From Crenothrix sp. D3 (GTDB lineage: Bacteria > Pseudomonadota > Gammaproteobacteria > Methylococcales > Methylomonadaceae), in assembly GCA_002134785.1 (NCBI GenBank), contig MBQZ01000051.1, positions 124,001-188,000 on the forward strand: a DNA stretch of 64,000 nt. The letters run 5' to 3'. How positions within the stretch are numbered: position 1 is the stretch's first letter; the number at the start of each line of letters is the position of its first letter. Under the pieces are notes generated by a model. That model saw only the letters and a program-made list of their open reading frames with translations, did not search any database and was not told where the DNA came from. This document shows, piece after piece, positions 45,636 through 53,829 of this stretch. The translations under genes and the position numbers were made by a program.

Positions 45636-46946
45636 TTGAAACCGGTAAAAGTAGGTGTATTAGGATTGGGGACTGTTGGCGGCGGTACGGTCAATGTATT
45701 AAAACGCAATGCCGCAGAAATTGCGCGTCGTGCAGGACGGGAAATTATTATCACCCGTGCGTCAGCAAAAGATTTAGACAAAGCGCGTATTTGCGACACG
45801 ACAGGCATTCAATTAACCAGTAATCCCTTGGACATTATTAATGATCCTGACATCGACATCGTGTTGGAACTCATCGGTGGCGCGGGTATTGTTAAAGACT
45901 ACGTTTTACAAGCTATCGCCAACGGTAAACACGTTGTCACTGCTAATAAATCCCTAATTGCCTTACACGGCAACGAAATTTTTGCCAAAGCCAGTGAAAA
46001 AGGCGTAATCGTTGCCTTTGAAGCGGCAGTTGCAGGTGGTGTGCCGATTATCAAAGCCATACGCGAAGGCTTAAGCGGCAATCAAATCGAGTGGGTTGCA
46101 GGGATTATCAACGGCACAGGCAATTTTATTTTGACCGAAATGCGCGACAAAGGACGTGATTTTGCCGATGTCTTAGCCGAAGCCCAAGCCCTAGGTTATG
46201 CCGAAGCTGACCCCACGTTTGATGTCGAAGGCATAGACGCAGGGCATAAACTCACCATTCTCGCTTCTATCGCATTCGGTATTCCGTTACAGTTTGAAAA
46301 AGTGTACACCGAAGGCATCACCAAAATTACCCGCACCGATGTCGAATACGCCGAAGAATTGGGCTATCGCATCAAGCATTTAGGCATAGCGCGAAAAACC
46401 CCCGAAGGCATTGAATTACGCGTACACCCGACATTAATTCCCGAACGCCGCTTAATTGCTAATGTAAATGGCGTAATGAACGCCGTGTTAGTCAAAGGCG
46501 ATGCTGTCGGTGCAACTTTATATTATGGTGCAGGTGCAGGTGCAGAACCCACAGGTTCAGCCGTCGTTGCCGATGTGATAGACGTAGTCAGAGCCTTAAC
46601 TGCCGACCCTGAAAACCGCGTCCCGCATTTAGCGTTTCAAGCGGATTCATTAGCTGATATTCCCGTCTTATCTGCTGACAGCTTTAAAACCGCTTATTAT
46701 TTACGCCTACACGCCGAAGACAAATCAGGCGTACTCGCCGATGTCACTCGCATCCTCGCCGACCACGACATCAGCATCGAAGCCATTACCCAAAAAGAAC
46801 CCCCCAAGGGTGAAACCATCGTCCCCATTATTATGTTGACTCAAGTCACACAAGAACACCGCATGAATGCGGCGATTGCCAAGATTGAAGCATTAGCGAC
46901 AGTGAGCGGCAAAGTGAATCGAATTCGCTTGGAAACCTTGGGTTAA
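45636..46946 (+). CDS. hom: Homoserine dehydrogenase
   Basis: Reduces aspartate semialdehyde to homoserine, the branch point to threonine and methionine. From the TTG at 45636 it has 436 residues (MKPVKVGVLGLGTVGGGT). GGAG at 45626-45629 is spaced 6 bases from this TTG but abuts the upstream TTG at 45630. The NAD(P) fold, the catalytic core (INGTGNFILTEM, DAGHKLTILASIAF) and the C-terminal ACT domain (about 350-436, YYLRLHAEDKSGVLADV) are complete. The ACT domain implies feedback control by threonine. Unlike E. coli ThrA it is not fused to an aspartokinase. Confidence 0.96.
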   Translation: MKPVKVGVLGLGTVGGGTVNVLKRNAAEIARRAGREIIITRASAKDLDKARICDTTGIQLTSNPLDIINDPDIDIVLELIGGAGIVKDYVLQAIANGKHVVTANKSLIALHGNEIFAKASEKGVIVAFEAAVAGGVPIIKAIREGLSGNQIEWVAGIINGTGNFILTEMRDKGRDFADVLAEAQALGYAEADPTFDVEGIDAGHKLTILASIAFGIPLQFEKVYTEGITKITRTDVEYAEELGYRIKHLGIARKTPEGIELRVHPTLIPERRLIANVNGVMNAVLVKGDAVGATLYYGAGAGAEPTGSAVVADVIDVVRALTADPENRVPHLAFQADSLADIPVLSADSFKTAYYLRLHAEDKSGVLADVTRILADHDISIEAITQKEPPKGETIVPIIMLTQVTQEHRMNAAIAKIEALATVSGKVNRIRLETLG

Positions 46947-46961
46947 TTTATATTGATGTAG

Positions 46962-46986
46962 GTTGGGGTGAGGCACGAACCCCAAC
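46962..46986. repeat. REP-like hairpin after hom
   Basis: GTTGGGGT (46962-46969) pairs with ACCCCAAC (46979-46986). Repeats of this kind, with a core like GTAGGTTGGGGTGAGGCACG, are widespread between genes of many bacteria. It marks the left edge of the accessory insert between hom and thrC and may double as a terminator. Confidence 0.55.
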
Positions 46987-47072
46987 ATTTACATTTGACC
47001 TGATTTTCTGTGGGTGATTGGCAAATCCACCCCAAGCCATGAGCTAGAAAACTTAACAATTGGGAAGAAATA

Positions 47073-47942
47073 ATGGAGTTTACTAAGTTTGAAAAACTAT
47101 CTCTAAAAACTCATACAGAACTTACAGAACGCTGGGTACAAGATAGAATTGCGGAATCCCCTGCTATTCTTGGATTAGGTGATGTAATTGTAAAAGATAA
47201 AGAGAGAATTCAACCAAGAGCTGGTCGATTAGATTTATTACTACAAGATGCTGAATTAAATCGCAGATATGAAGTTGAAATTCAATTAGGTGCAACGGAT
47301 GAAAGTCATATTATCAGAACGATTGAATACTGGGATATTGAAAGGAAAAGATACCCACAATATGACCACACAGCCGTCATTATTGCTGAAGATATTACCA
47401 GTCGATTTTTCAATGTTATTAGTCTATTCAATGGAAATATTCCATTGATAGCTATTCAAATGAGCGCGTTAAAAGCAGGTAATCAAGTTGGCTTAGTATT
47501 TACTACGGTACTCGGTAAAAATTCCCTTGGACTTGTTGATGACGATGAAGAAATTCAAGAAGTGACTAATAGAGCATATTGGGAAGCAAGAGCCACTAAA
47601 CAAACATTGGCAATGGCGGATGAATTACTTCAAATTGCAAAACAATTCGATAGCCAACTTGAACTAAAATACAATAAGTTTTACATAGGCTTATCAAAAA
47701 ATGGACTTCCTAGAAACTTTATAATTATTAGACCAAAGAAAAATTTTATTCGATTTGAGCCTCGATTAAAGAGTGCTACTGAAACTACAGAATTTTTAGA
47801 AAATGCTGGGCTTAATGTCATGGATTACGACAGTAGAAATAGCAGGTATCGTATCCGTCTTAATTTAGGCGATATAGATAAACAAAAAGAAATTATCACT
47901 CAAGTTATTAAAAAAGCATTCGAAGAAATTAGCAACGAATAG
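47073..47942 (+). CDS. PD-(D/E)XK nuclease-like protein with DUF5655-like C-terminus
   Basis: 289 residues. The N-terminal half has a nuclease-like core: Asp54 in AGRLDLLL and Glu67/Glu69 with Gln71 in YEVEIQLG, so the usual Lys of the motif is replaced by Gln. The C-terminal part (about 200-289, KFYIGLSKNGLPRNFIIIRP...RFEPRLKSATE) resembles DUF5655. The gene is AT-rich relative to hom and thrC. It could be a solitary restriction-like or DNA-binding protein. Biochemical activity is uncertain because of the Lys change. Confidence 0.65.
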   Translation: MEFTKFEKLSLKTHTELTERWVQDRIAESPAILGLGDVIVKDKERIQPRAGRLDLLLQDAELNRRYEVEIQLGATDESHIIRTIEYWDIERKRYPQYDHTAVIIAEDITSRFFNVISLFNGNIPLIAIQMSALKAGNQVGLVFTTVLGKNSLGLVDDDEEIQEVTNRAYWEARATKQTLAMADELLQIAKQFDSQLELKYNKFYIGLSKNGLPRNFIIIRPKKNFIRFEPRLKSATETTEFLENAGLNVMDYDSRNSRYRIRLNLGDIDKQKEIITQVIKKAFEEISNE

Positions 47943-47989
47943 CCCATAAGTAAGTAGCCCTTATGGAGTTAAACGTAACAAGGGGAATC

Positions 47990-48034
47990 ATGATAAACCG
48001 CCTCTTGTTAATCGACTCCTTTGAAAATTACTAG
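47990..48034 (+). CDS. Possible 14-residue leader peptide ahead of the toxin-antitoxin pair
   Basis: A short frame, MINRLLLIDSFENY, is preceded by AAGGGG four bases upstream and ends 8 bases before the antitoxin start. AACAAGGGG (around 47976) and CCTCTTGTT (48001-48009) could pair across its start and hide the ribosome binding site. This is weak evidence; it may be chance. Confidence 0.25.
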   Translation: MINRLLLIDSFENY

Positions 48035-48042
48035 GAAAAACC

Positions 48043-48267
48043 ATGCAAGCACAAAAACTAACACCACTGCAACTTGAGCTATTAAAATTGTTTAGTTATC
48101 AAATTAATAACCAACAATTAACTGATATAAAAAATATATTGGCAGATTATTTTGCTAATCAAGCAACTCAAGAAATGGATAAACTTTGGGAGGCTAATGA
48201 GTGGAATGATGACACAATGGACGAATGGGCTAATGAACATTTAAGAACGCCGTATCATCAATCATGA
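48043..48267 (+). CDS. Antitoxin partner of the PIN toxin
   Basis: 74 residues, acidic C-terminal half (WEANEWNDDTMDEWANEH). The N-terminus LTPLQLELLKLFSYQIN matches the pattern of small antitoxins encoded just ahead of PF13470-type PIN proteins. AGGAAAAACC is the ribosome binding site. Its stop overlaps the toxin start by 4 bases (ATGA), the usual coupling. It is assumed to neutralise the toxin and repress the operon. Confidence 0.75.
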   Translation: MQAQKLTPLQLELLKLFSYQINNQQLTDIKNILADYFANQATQEMDKLWEANEWNDDTMDEWANEHLRTPYHQS

Positions 48268-48674
48268 GGGTTGTTTTAGATACCAATATATTATTAGTTT
48301 CTATTGACAGGAAATCTCGTTATCGAATTATTTTTGATAGTTTGATAACTAGAAAATTTGATTTAGTTATCAGCAATGAAATATTAAGTGAATATACAGA
48401 AATAATCGCTAAAAAAACCAATGAAATTATTGCCAATAACATTGCAGAGATGTTATTAACGTTGTCAAATGTACAAAAACAAGACGTTTATTACAAATGG
48501 CATTTAATTAATGCTGATGAGGATGATAATAAATTTGTAGATTGTGCAGTTGCAGGCAATGTCGATTATTTAATCAGCAATGACAAACATTTTAATGAAT
48601 TGAAAGCAGTAGAATTTCCAAAATTGATGGTCTTAACGATTGATGAATTTATGGATTTGCTTTTGAAAAGCTAG
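48264..48674 (+). CDS. PIN-domain ribonuclease toxin
   Basis: 136 residues. The PIN acidic residues are visible: Asp6 in VVLDTNILL, Glu39/Glu43 in SNEILSEY, and the acidic cluster NADEDDNKFVDCA followed by YLISNDKHF. PIN toxins of this class cut RNA when the antitoxin is lost. It is coupled to the 74-residue gene upstream. With the nuclease-like gene before it, it forms an AT-rich insert separating hom from thrC. Confidence 0.88.
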   Translation: MRVVLDTNILLVSIDRKSRYRIIFDSLITRKFDLVISNEILSEYTEIIAKKTNEIIANNIAEMLLTLSNVQKQDVYYKWHLINADEDDNKFVDCAVAGNVDYLISNDKHFNELKAVEFPKLMVLTIDEFMDLLLKS

Positions 48675-48703
48675 TTTACATTTTAATCTTATAGGAAAAC
48701 CTA

Positions 48704-49774
48704 ATGACACGTTACACAGGCTTAATTGAACGCTACAGAAACCGCTTACCTGTCAGTGCTGACACGCGCATTATCAGTTTGGGCGAGGGTAATACGCCGC
48801 TGATTCAATTACAAAACATTCCGCGTTTAATCGGTAAAGACGTGGATATTTATGTCAAATTTGAGGGCTTAAATCCGACAGGTTCATTTAAAGACCGTGG
48901 GATGACGATGGCGGTGACGAAAGCGGTTGAGGCGGGTAGTCATGCGATTATTTGTGCGTCAACAGGTAATACATCGGCTTCGGCTGCGGCTTATGCAGTG
49001 CGGGCGGGTATTAAAGCCTTTGTGTTAATTCCTGAAGGCAAAATTGCGTTGGGTAAATTAGCGCAAACGTTGATGTATGATGCAAAAATCATTCAAATCA
49101 GCGGTAACTTTGACCAAGGTATGCAGTTAGTGAAAGAAGTCGCTGACCACGCGCCTGTGACTATTGTGAATTCGATTAATCCGTTCAGAATTGATGGACA
49201 GAAAACAGCGGCGTTTGAGATTGTTGACGCGCTGGGTTTTGCACCTGATTATCATTGTTTGCCTGTCGGTAATGCGGGTAATATTACGGCGTATTGGAAA
49301 GGCTATACGGAATATGCACGCGATAGAGTGTGTGGCAATCTCCCTGTGATGTGTGGTTATCAGGCGGCGGGCGCAGCACCGTTTGTGTTGGGTGAGATGG
49401 TGGATCATCCTGAAACGGTGGCAACGGCAATTCGTATCGGGCATCCGCAATCATGGGATTTTGCGTGGGCAGCACAACGTGAATCAAACGGTTGGTTTGA
49501 TAAATTCACTGATGAGCAAATTTTGGCGGCACAAAAAATGCTGTCGCAATTTGAGGGTATTTTTTGTGAACCTGCGTCGGCGGCTTCATTAGCAGGTGCG
49601 CTGCATGACATCGGTTCGGGTAAAATTCCCGAAGGCAGTAAAATTGTTTGTACACTGACGGGTAACGGTATTAAAGACCCTGAGATTGCTATGATGCAAT
49701 GTGCAGATGCTAAACCTATCACTATTGATGCCAGTTTGAATGCGGTTAAACGCGCCATTTTGGATAGTTTGTAA
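48704..49774 (+). CDS. thrC: Threonine synthase
   Basis: PLP enzyme converting O-phosphohomoserine to threonine. The 356 residues belong to the short type. PLP Lys63 is in NPTGSFKDRG; CASTGNTSASAAAYA and the phosphate-binding LPVGNAGNI are present. It probably once followed hom directly. The insert at 47073-48674 now lies between them, and AGGAAAACC serves as its own ribosome binding site. Confidence 0.96.
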   Translation: MTRYTGLIERYRNRLPVSADTRIISLGEGNTPLIQLQNIPRLIGKDVDIYVKFEGLNPTGSFKDRGMTMAVTKAVEAGSHAIICASTGNTSASAAAYAVRAGIKAFVLIPEGKIALGKLAQTLMYDAKIIQISGNFDQGMQLVKEVADHAPVTIVNSINPFRIDGQKTAAFEIVDALGFAPDYHCLPVGNAGNITAYWKGYTEYARDRVCGNLPVMCGYQAAGAAPFVLGEMVDHPETVATAIRIGHPQSWDFAWAAQRESNGWFDKFTDEQILAAQKMLSQFEGIFCEPASAASLAGALHDIGSGKIPEGSKIVCTLTGNGIKDPEIAMMQCADAKPITIDASLNAVKRAILDSL

Positions 49775-49799
49775 GTCAATCTTTTGTCATATTGCCGCT

Positions 49800-51026
49800 A
49801 TGTCTACATTTAATATCAATCTGCACGAGGCTGTGTATTCACTATCGAACGCACTTGATTTGGTGGGAGTTACGCATATTCATCACGGTAAACGGGTGGC
49901 GTATATAGCGGCAGAATGTGGCAAGCAATTCGGTTGGACAGAGCAGTGTTTGGATGATTTATTCCAAGCGGCAATTCTGCACGATTGCGGGGTTTCAAAA
50001 ACCGCTGTTCATGCACGACTCGCTCAATTTGAATGGGAGCAAGATAGCGAACATTGTCAGATTGGTGCGGAATTATTGGCAAATTGTTCATTATTAGCAC
50101 ATTTGTCCGATGTCATCCTGCATCATCATACTTGTTGGTCAGTATTGAAAGACGTGGATATTGATATGCAGTTGAAGCTCATCGCTAACTGCATTTATCT
50201 AGCGGAGCGGGTTGACGTGTTATCGCTGATTTATTTAGTCGATCAGGCTAATCTGCTACTCAATCGGCAAACCATTATTGATAACATTGTTGAAAATTGC
50301 GGTGAGCTTTTCTGCCCTGAATTGGTGGCTGCTTTTATGGAAATTGCGGAATCCAGCCTCTTTTGGTTGTTGCTGGAAAGTGGTGATACCAGTGGTTATA
50401 CCTCAACATGGCAAGCGTATATTCCGAATAGACGCATAGAGTTTGTCGATTTAAAAAGCCTCGTGCAGATTTTTTCGCATATTGTTGATGCGAAAAGCCC
50501 ATTTACGAAAGAACATTCAGATGGTGTGGCTAATTTGGCTAAATTTTTAGGTGAACGCCTTGAACTTTCTGAAGAAAGTTGTGAAATGCTGGAATTATCA
50601 GGCTTGTTACACGATATTGGCAAGTTACGAGTCCCCAGTGAGTTACTAGAAAAAGAGGGTAAATTGACGGCAGAGGAATATCTCATTGTACAAAAGCATA
50701 GTTTTGACACTTACGATATTTTAAAAAATATCAATGGCTTAGAAAAAATTACTGAATGGGCTGCACAACATCATGAGCGACTAGATGGCAAAGGCTATCA
50801 CCTGCAAATTAGCAATGGCTCACTATCACTGGAAGCCAGAATCGTCGCGGTTGCCGATGTATTTCAAGCATTAGCGCAAAACCGACCCTATCGCAACGCG
50901 CTTAATGTCGATGCCATCATGGCTATATTGAAACAACAGGCAGATGAAGGGCAATTGGATGCGACAATTGTATTGTGTGTGGAGAATAATCTGCACGCGT
51001 GCTTACGCGCTGCCTATTGCCAGTAA
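49800..51026 (+). CDS. Protein with two HD domains, C-terminal HD-GYP (c-di-GMP phosphodiesterase-like)
   Basis: 408 residues from ATG 49800; the upstream ATG at 49740 lies inside thrC. The N-terminal HD domain (about 20-170) has His61-Asp62 in LHDCGVSKTA and HHHTCW. The C-terminal HD-GYP domain (about 225-400) has His271-Asp272 in LHDIGKLRVP and HHERLDGKGYHLQI, so the GYP signature reads GYH. There is no receiver. The tandem layout is reminiscent of stand-alone c-di-GMP or cyclic-nucleotide phosphodiesterases. This is the fourth HD-GYP protein of the window. Confidence 0.88.
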   Translation: MSTFNINLHEAVYSLSNALDLVGVTHIHHGKRVAYIAAECGKQFGWTEQCLDDLFQAAILHDCGVSKTAVHARLAQFEWEQDSEHCQIGAELLANCSLLAHLSDVILHHHTCWSVLKDVDIDMQLKLIANCIYLAERVDVLSLIYLVDQANLLLNRQTIIDNIVENCGELFCPELVAAFMEIAESSLFWLLLESGDTSGYTSTWQAYIPNRRIEFVDLKSLVQIFSHIVDAKSPFTKEHSDGVANLAKFLGERLELSEESCEMLELSGLLHDIGKLRVPSELLEKEGKLTAEEYLIVQKHSFDTYDILKNINGLEKITEWAAQHHERLDGKGYHLQISNGSLSLEARIVAVADVFQALAQNRPYRNALNVDAIMAILKQQADEGQLDATIVLCVENNLHACLRAAYCQ

Positions 51027-51049
51027 CACCGAATAGCTCCGTCTGGCGT

Positions 51050-51055
51050 TATAAT
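51050..51055 (+). promoter_or_regulatory. Candidate -10 box ahead of the SirB2 gene
   Basis: TATAAT at 51050-51055 in the context GCGTTATAATGCC, about 38 bases before the ATG at 51093. The -35 is not clear. Confidence 0.4.
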
Positions 51056-51092
51056 GCCAACTTTTATTTCAACCACTCAAGAAGAAAAAGCC

Positions 51093-51455
51093 ATGATTAA
51101 AATGCTTCATCTCATGTTCGTCTTACTCACACTTGCCGCGTTTGTCGGTAAAATGTTCGTTTCTGTCACTCGTCCAGATTTACTCACCCATAAAGCCGTT
51201 AAAATCGCGCCGCACGTTATCAGTTCTTTGTTACTGCTCAGCGGTATTATTTTAGTGTTTCAGGGGGCGTGGCTTTCTGGCAATTACGGCTGGCTGATTG
51301 CCAAAATAGTTGTATTATTCGGCTTTATCGGTTTAGGCATACTGGCAATGCGCAGTGAAGGCACAAACCGCTGGCTGGCATTTGGTGGCGCGATAGTGTG
51401 CTTTATTTATATTAGTATTGTTGCCGTTAGTAAAAATCCGTTTTTATTTTTATAA
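51093..51455 (+). CDS. SirB2-family membrane protein
   Basis: 120 residues from ATG 51093, preceded by AAGAAGAAAAAG. Four hydrophobic spans: about 4-20, 42-62, 68-86 and 92-112. LHLMFVLLTLAAFVGKMF and APHVISSLLLLSGI are family patterns. SirB2 was named for an effect on invasion-gene expression in Salmonella, and its molecular role is not known. Its stop touches the end of the ancestral, now interrupted, nucleosidase frame on the other strand. Confidence 0.8.
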   Translation: MIKMLHLMFVLLTLAAFVGKMFVSVTRPDLLTHKAVKIAPHVISSLLLLSGIILVFQGAWLSGNYGWLIAKIVVLFGFIGLGILAMRSEGTNRWLAFGGAIVCFIYISIVAVSKNPFLFL

Positions 51456-51615
51456 AAAAACCGCTACCTTGCTGATTTGTTGCTCTAGCCACAGCAGCAC
51501 CTCTTTACCGTTACGCAATTCAGCTTCATCTAGTTCAAGCAGCTGATTGTCAGTTAATACTGCCCAACGCGCCAGTTGGGCTTTTAATTGCGTCTGTGCG
51601 CTGGCAGTAAAATGA
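51450..51615 (-). pseudogene. Detached C-terminal end of the nucleosidase gene
   Basis: On the minus strand this stretch reads YHFTASAQTQLKAQLARW and continues to ...QQISKVAVFL and stop (stop codon 51450-51452). It is in frame with the gene at 51709 once the 115 bases between the two TA of the repeat are removed. It has no start of its own and is now separated by the inserted repeat. Confidence 0.8.
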
Positions 51616-51732
51616 TATAGCCAAAGCAGTTTAAATTGATTTGCAAAACCGTTCGCCCTGAGCTTGTCGAAGGGCTGTGGTGGTTCGACAAGCTCACCAC
51701 GAACGGTATCATTTTATTGTGCTTTGGCTATA
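51616..51732. mobile_element. Palindromic TA-ended repeat, copy F, inserted in a gene (117 bp)
   Basis: Perfect 13-bp ends TATAGCCAAAGCA (51616-51628) and TGCTTTGGCTATA (51720-51732) enclose the core CCGTTCG (51649) to CGAACGG (51706). Deleting one TA plus the interior (115 bp) rejoins the minus-strand frame as ...QRY-HFTASAQ... and gives 270 codons. This identifies TA as the duplicated target, as for IS630/Tc1-type elements. No transposase is present, so it is a non-autonomous passenger. Confidence 0.85.
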
Positions 51733-52377
51733 GCGTTGTATGAGTTGTTCAAATAACGGTGTTTTTGGAGGGATAATTAACGCCGCTAAAGCAAGCGATT
51801 GAATCATCAATGCGTCTATCGTAGCAACATGATGGGCGATTAATAGGCTGACTTGCTTTGCTTGAATCATGTTTGCAGGCGATGATTGATTATCAGAAAT
51901 CACTTTTAAACAATGTACTAATTCACCTGTAGTAAAGCGAGTCGCTGTTTCATAAAATGCTGACGCTTCCATATCGCATAATTCAGCATGATCGTAGTTG
52001 AGTTGTGGGCTTGAGCTGGTTCTTATTGCGCACGAAGGACACAATGCTTTGCCTATTAACGGTGGATAATAATTTTTGTGACTATCCACATCAATAATTT
52101 TATCAACCACATATAAAGCACCGATGGCATAATCGCGGTGTCCTGCAATACCGACATTCATTAATATCGGCTGTTCACTCATTGCAAATAATGCTTGCGT
52201 ATAGCCTACACCCGCTGCCATTGCAGACTTACCTAATCCTGTCACCGTTAAACAAATTTCACCTTGTACATACACCGCAAACGGCTGTATATCCACGCGT
52301 TTTTTTAATTTAAAATGCTCGACCAATGGCTTGGCTTCACAAGGTAAGGCGGTATAGATAAAAATTTTGTAGCTCAT
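51709..52377 (-). CDS. Nucleoside phosphorylase/nucleosidase-like protein, C-terminally truncated by a repeat insertion
   Basis: Present frame is 222 residues. The phosphorylase core is visible: CLTVTGLGKSAMAAGVGY, LMNVGIAGHRDYAIGAL, the substrate motif CDMEASAFYETATRF and CLKVISDNQSS. These mark the PNP/MTAN superfamily. The last six residues (SQSTIK) are encoded by the inserted repeat. The original protein would have had 270 residues. The catalytic core is complete, so activity may remain. The substrate may be a purine nucleoside such as methylthioadenosine, or a hopanoid-pathway adenosyl compound; this cannot be decided. Confidence 0.8.
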   Translation of the reverse strand: MSYKIFIYTALPCEAKPLVEHFKLKKRVDIQPFAVYVQGEICLTVTGLGKSAMAAGVGYTQALFAMSEQPILMNVGIAGHRDYAIGALYVVDKIIDVDSHKNYYPPLIGKALCPSCAIRTSSSPQLNYDHAELCDMEASAFYETATRFTTGELVHCLKVISDNQSSPANMIQAKQVSLLIAHHVATIDALMIQSLALAALIIPPKTPLFEQLIQRYSQSTIK

Positions 52378-52500
52378 GCAATTTTATAGCGGTTAGTGAA
52401 GGTGTAGACGCATTGTACGGACTGATTTTAGTTAAGCAAGCAAGCAAAAACTGTAATAAGATAGCCGTAGTTTTTCCATTACGCATAGAAGGAGTCTGTC

Positions 52501-52851
52501 ATGCGCCGTTTTATTCTACTACTGAGCATTCTCGCGTTACCCGTCTTTGCTGCCGAAGATGAAGTACCGCCACCACCACAAGTTGAAACTCTCCCTGAAC
52601 AGCCTGATATACCCGCTTCAGCAAAAAGCGGGCAAACCTTAGAACCTGATATTACCATTATTCGTAAAGGCAAAAAGACCATTCAAGAATACCGCCGAAG
52701 TGGTCAACTTTATATGGTAAAAGTCATACCCGACATCGGTCCCCCGTATTATTTTATTGATACCAATGGTGATGGCACTTTAGATGCACGCCGTGGTGAT
52801 AATGGTATCGATAGCAATGTTAATATGTGGAAAATAGTCGAGTGGGAGTAG
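52501..52851 (+). CDS. DUF2782 periplasmic protein
   Basis: 116 residues with a signal peptide (MRRFILLLSILALPVFA). A proline-rich segment is followed by the conserved DITIIRKGKKTIQEYRRSGQ and MVKVIPDIGPPYYFIDTNGD. Function unknown. In gammaproteobacteria it typically sits ahead of thrB, as here (7 bases apart), and probably shares its transcript. A hairpin-free AGAAGGAG ribosome binding site precedes the ATG. Confidence 0.85.
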   Translation: MRRFILLLSILALPVFAAEDEVPPPPQVETLPEQPDIPASAKSGQTLEPDITIIRKGKKTIQEYRRSGQLYMVKVIPDIGPPYYFIDTNGDGTLDARRGDNGIDSNVNMWKIVEWE

Positions 52852-52858
52852 CCGCACG

Positions 52859-53797
52859 GTGTCTGTTTATACGCGCATAACGCGCTCGCAACTGGAATTT
52901 TTTTTTGATCGCTACAACTTAGGTACAGTGCTTAGCTTTAAAGGCATCACCAATGGTATCGACAACAGCAATTATTTTGTCGAAACCACGCAGGGCAGTT
53001 TTGTTTTAACGCTATTTGAAACGCTGAACATTGACGAGTTGCCCCCTTTTATCAAACTGTTAAGCCATCTAGCATACTATCGCATCCCCTGCCCCAGCCC
53101 GCAGCTCGACAAGCACGCAAAGTCACTGCGGTTACTGAATAATAAACCAGCGGCAGTTTTTAAACGCTTATCGGGTGTCGCAATTGAACAGCCCACACAG
53201 CTACACTGTTCACAAGTCGGCTTACAACTCGCCGAGCTACATGACTGTACGGAACACTATCACTTTCCTATCATCAGTCATGTAGTGGACGAATGCAAAA
53301 CGCTATTTAATCAAATTGACACGCAATTAACCGAAATAGACCGTGCATTAATTCAAGACGAACTGACTTTTCAAACGCTAAATTATCCTGAAAACTTGCC
53401 CAGCGGCATGATACACGCTGACTTATTTAGAGATAACGTGCTGTTTGATGGCGACAAACTCAGTGGCATACTGGATTTTTACAGTGCTTGTAAAGGTACG
53501 TTACTGCTGGATCTTGCGATTACCGCTAATGACTGGTGCTATGACAATGGGGTAATAAATCATGAAAAAATGACTGCCCTACTGTCCGCTTATGAAACCT
53601 TAAGACCGTCACACAAACAAGAAAAACAGCACTGGCAAACATTACTCAGAGTTGCCGCCTTGCGTTTTTGGCTGTCTCGATTAACACATCAACTGTATCC
53701 GCGTCAGGGTGAAATTACCCAACAAAAAGACCCATTATTTTTTCGCCAACTCCTAAAACAACACCGTTCACCCGACAACACCGTTTCTACGCTATAA
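52859..53797 (+). CDS. thrB: Homoserine kinase, APH-fold type
   Basis: Phosphorylates homoserine, the step between Hom and ThrC. 312 residues from a GTG start. N-lobe GITNGIDNSNYFVETTQGSF; catalytic loop His186-x-Asp188 in IHADLFRDN; DFYSACKG is the DFG-like motif. This kinase belongs to the aminoglycoside-phosphotransferase fold, not the GHMP family of E. coli ThrB. With hom and thrC in the same 8-kb stretch, the threonine branch is complete here. Confidence 0.94.
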   Translation: MSVYTRITRSQLEFFFDRYNLGTVLSFKGITNGIDNSNYFVETTQGSFVLTLFETLNIDELPPFIKLLSHLAYYRIPCPSPQLDKHAKSLRLLNNKPAAVFKRLSGVAIEQPTQLHCSQVGLQLAELHDCTEHYHFPIISHVVDECKTLFNQIDTQLTEIDRALIQDELTFQTLNYPENLPSGMIHADLFRDNVLFDGDKLSGILDFYSACKGTLLLDLAITANDWCYDNGVINHEKMTALLSAYETLRPSHKQEKQHWQTLLRVAALRFWLSRLTHQLYPRQGEITQQKDPLFFRQLLKQHRSPDNTVSTL

Positions 53798-53798
53798 T
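53793..53798 (+). promoter_or_regulatory. Candidate -10 box of glyQ overlapping the thrB stop
   Basis: TATAAT at 53793-53798 in CGCTATAATTGCCC. The thrB stop TAA is 53795-53797. The glyQ GTG follows 31 bases downstream. The -35 is poor. Confidence 0.4.
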
Positions 53799-53829
53799 TG
53801 CCCACTTTTTACTGACTTAACAAGCCGCC

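Noticed and set aside
49740-49799. Upstream ATG of the tandem-HD gene
   Set aside because: It lies inside the end of thrC and adds residues without similarity to the HD domain; ATG 49800 fits better.
4837-51732. CRISPR array from the recurring palindromes
   Set aside because: Copies are thousands of bases apart with variable arms and TA ends; there is no regular spacer pattern and there are no cas genes.
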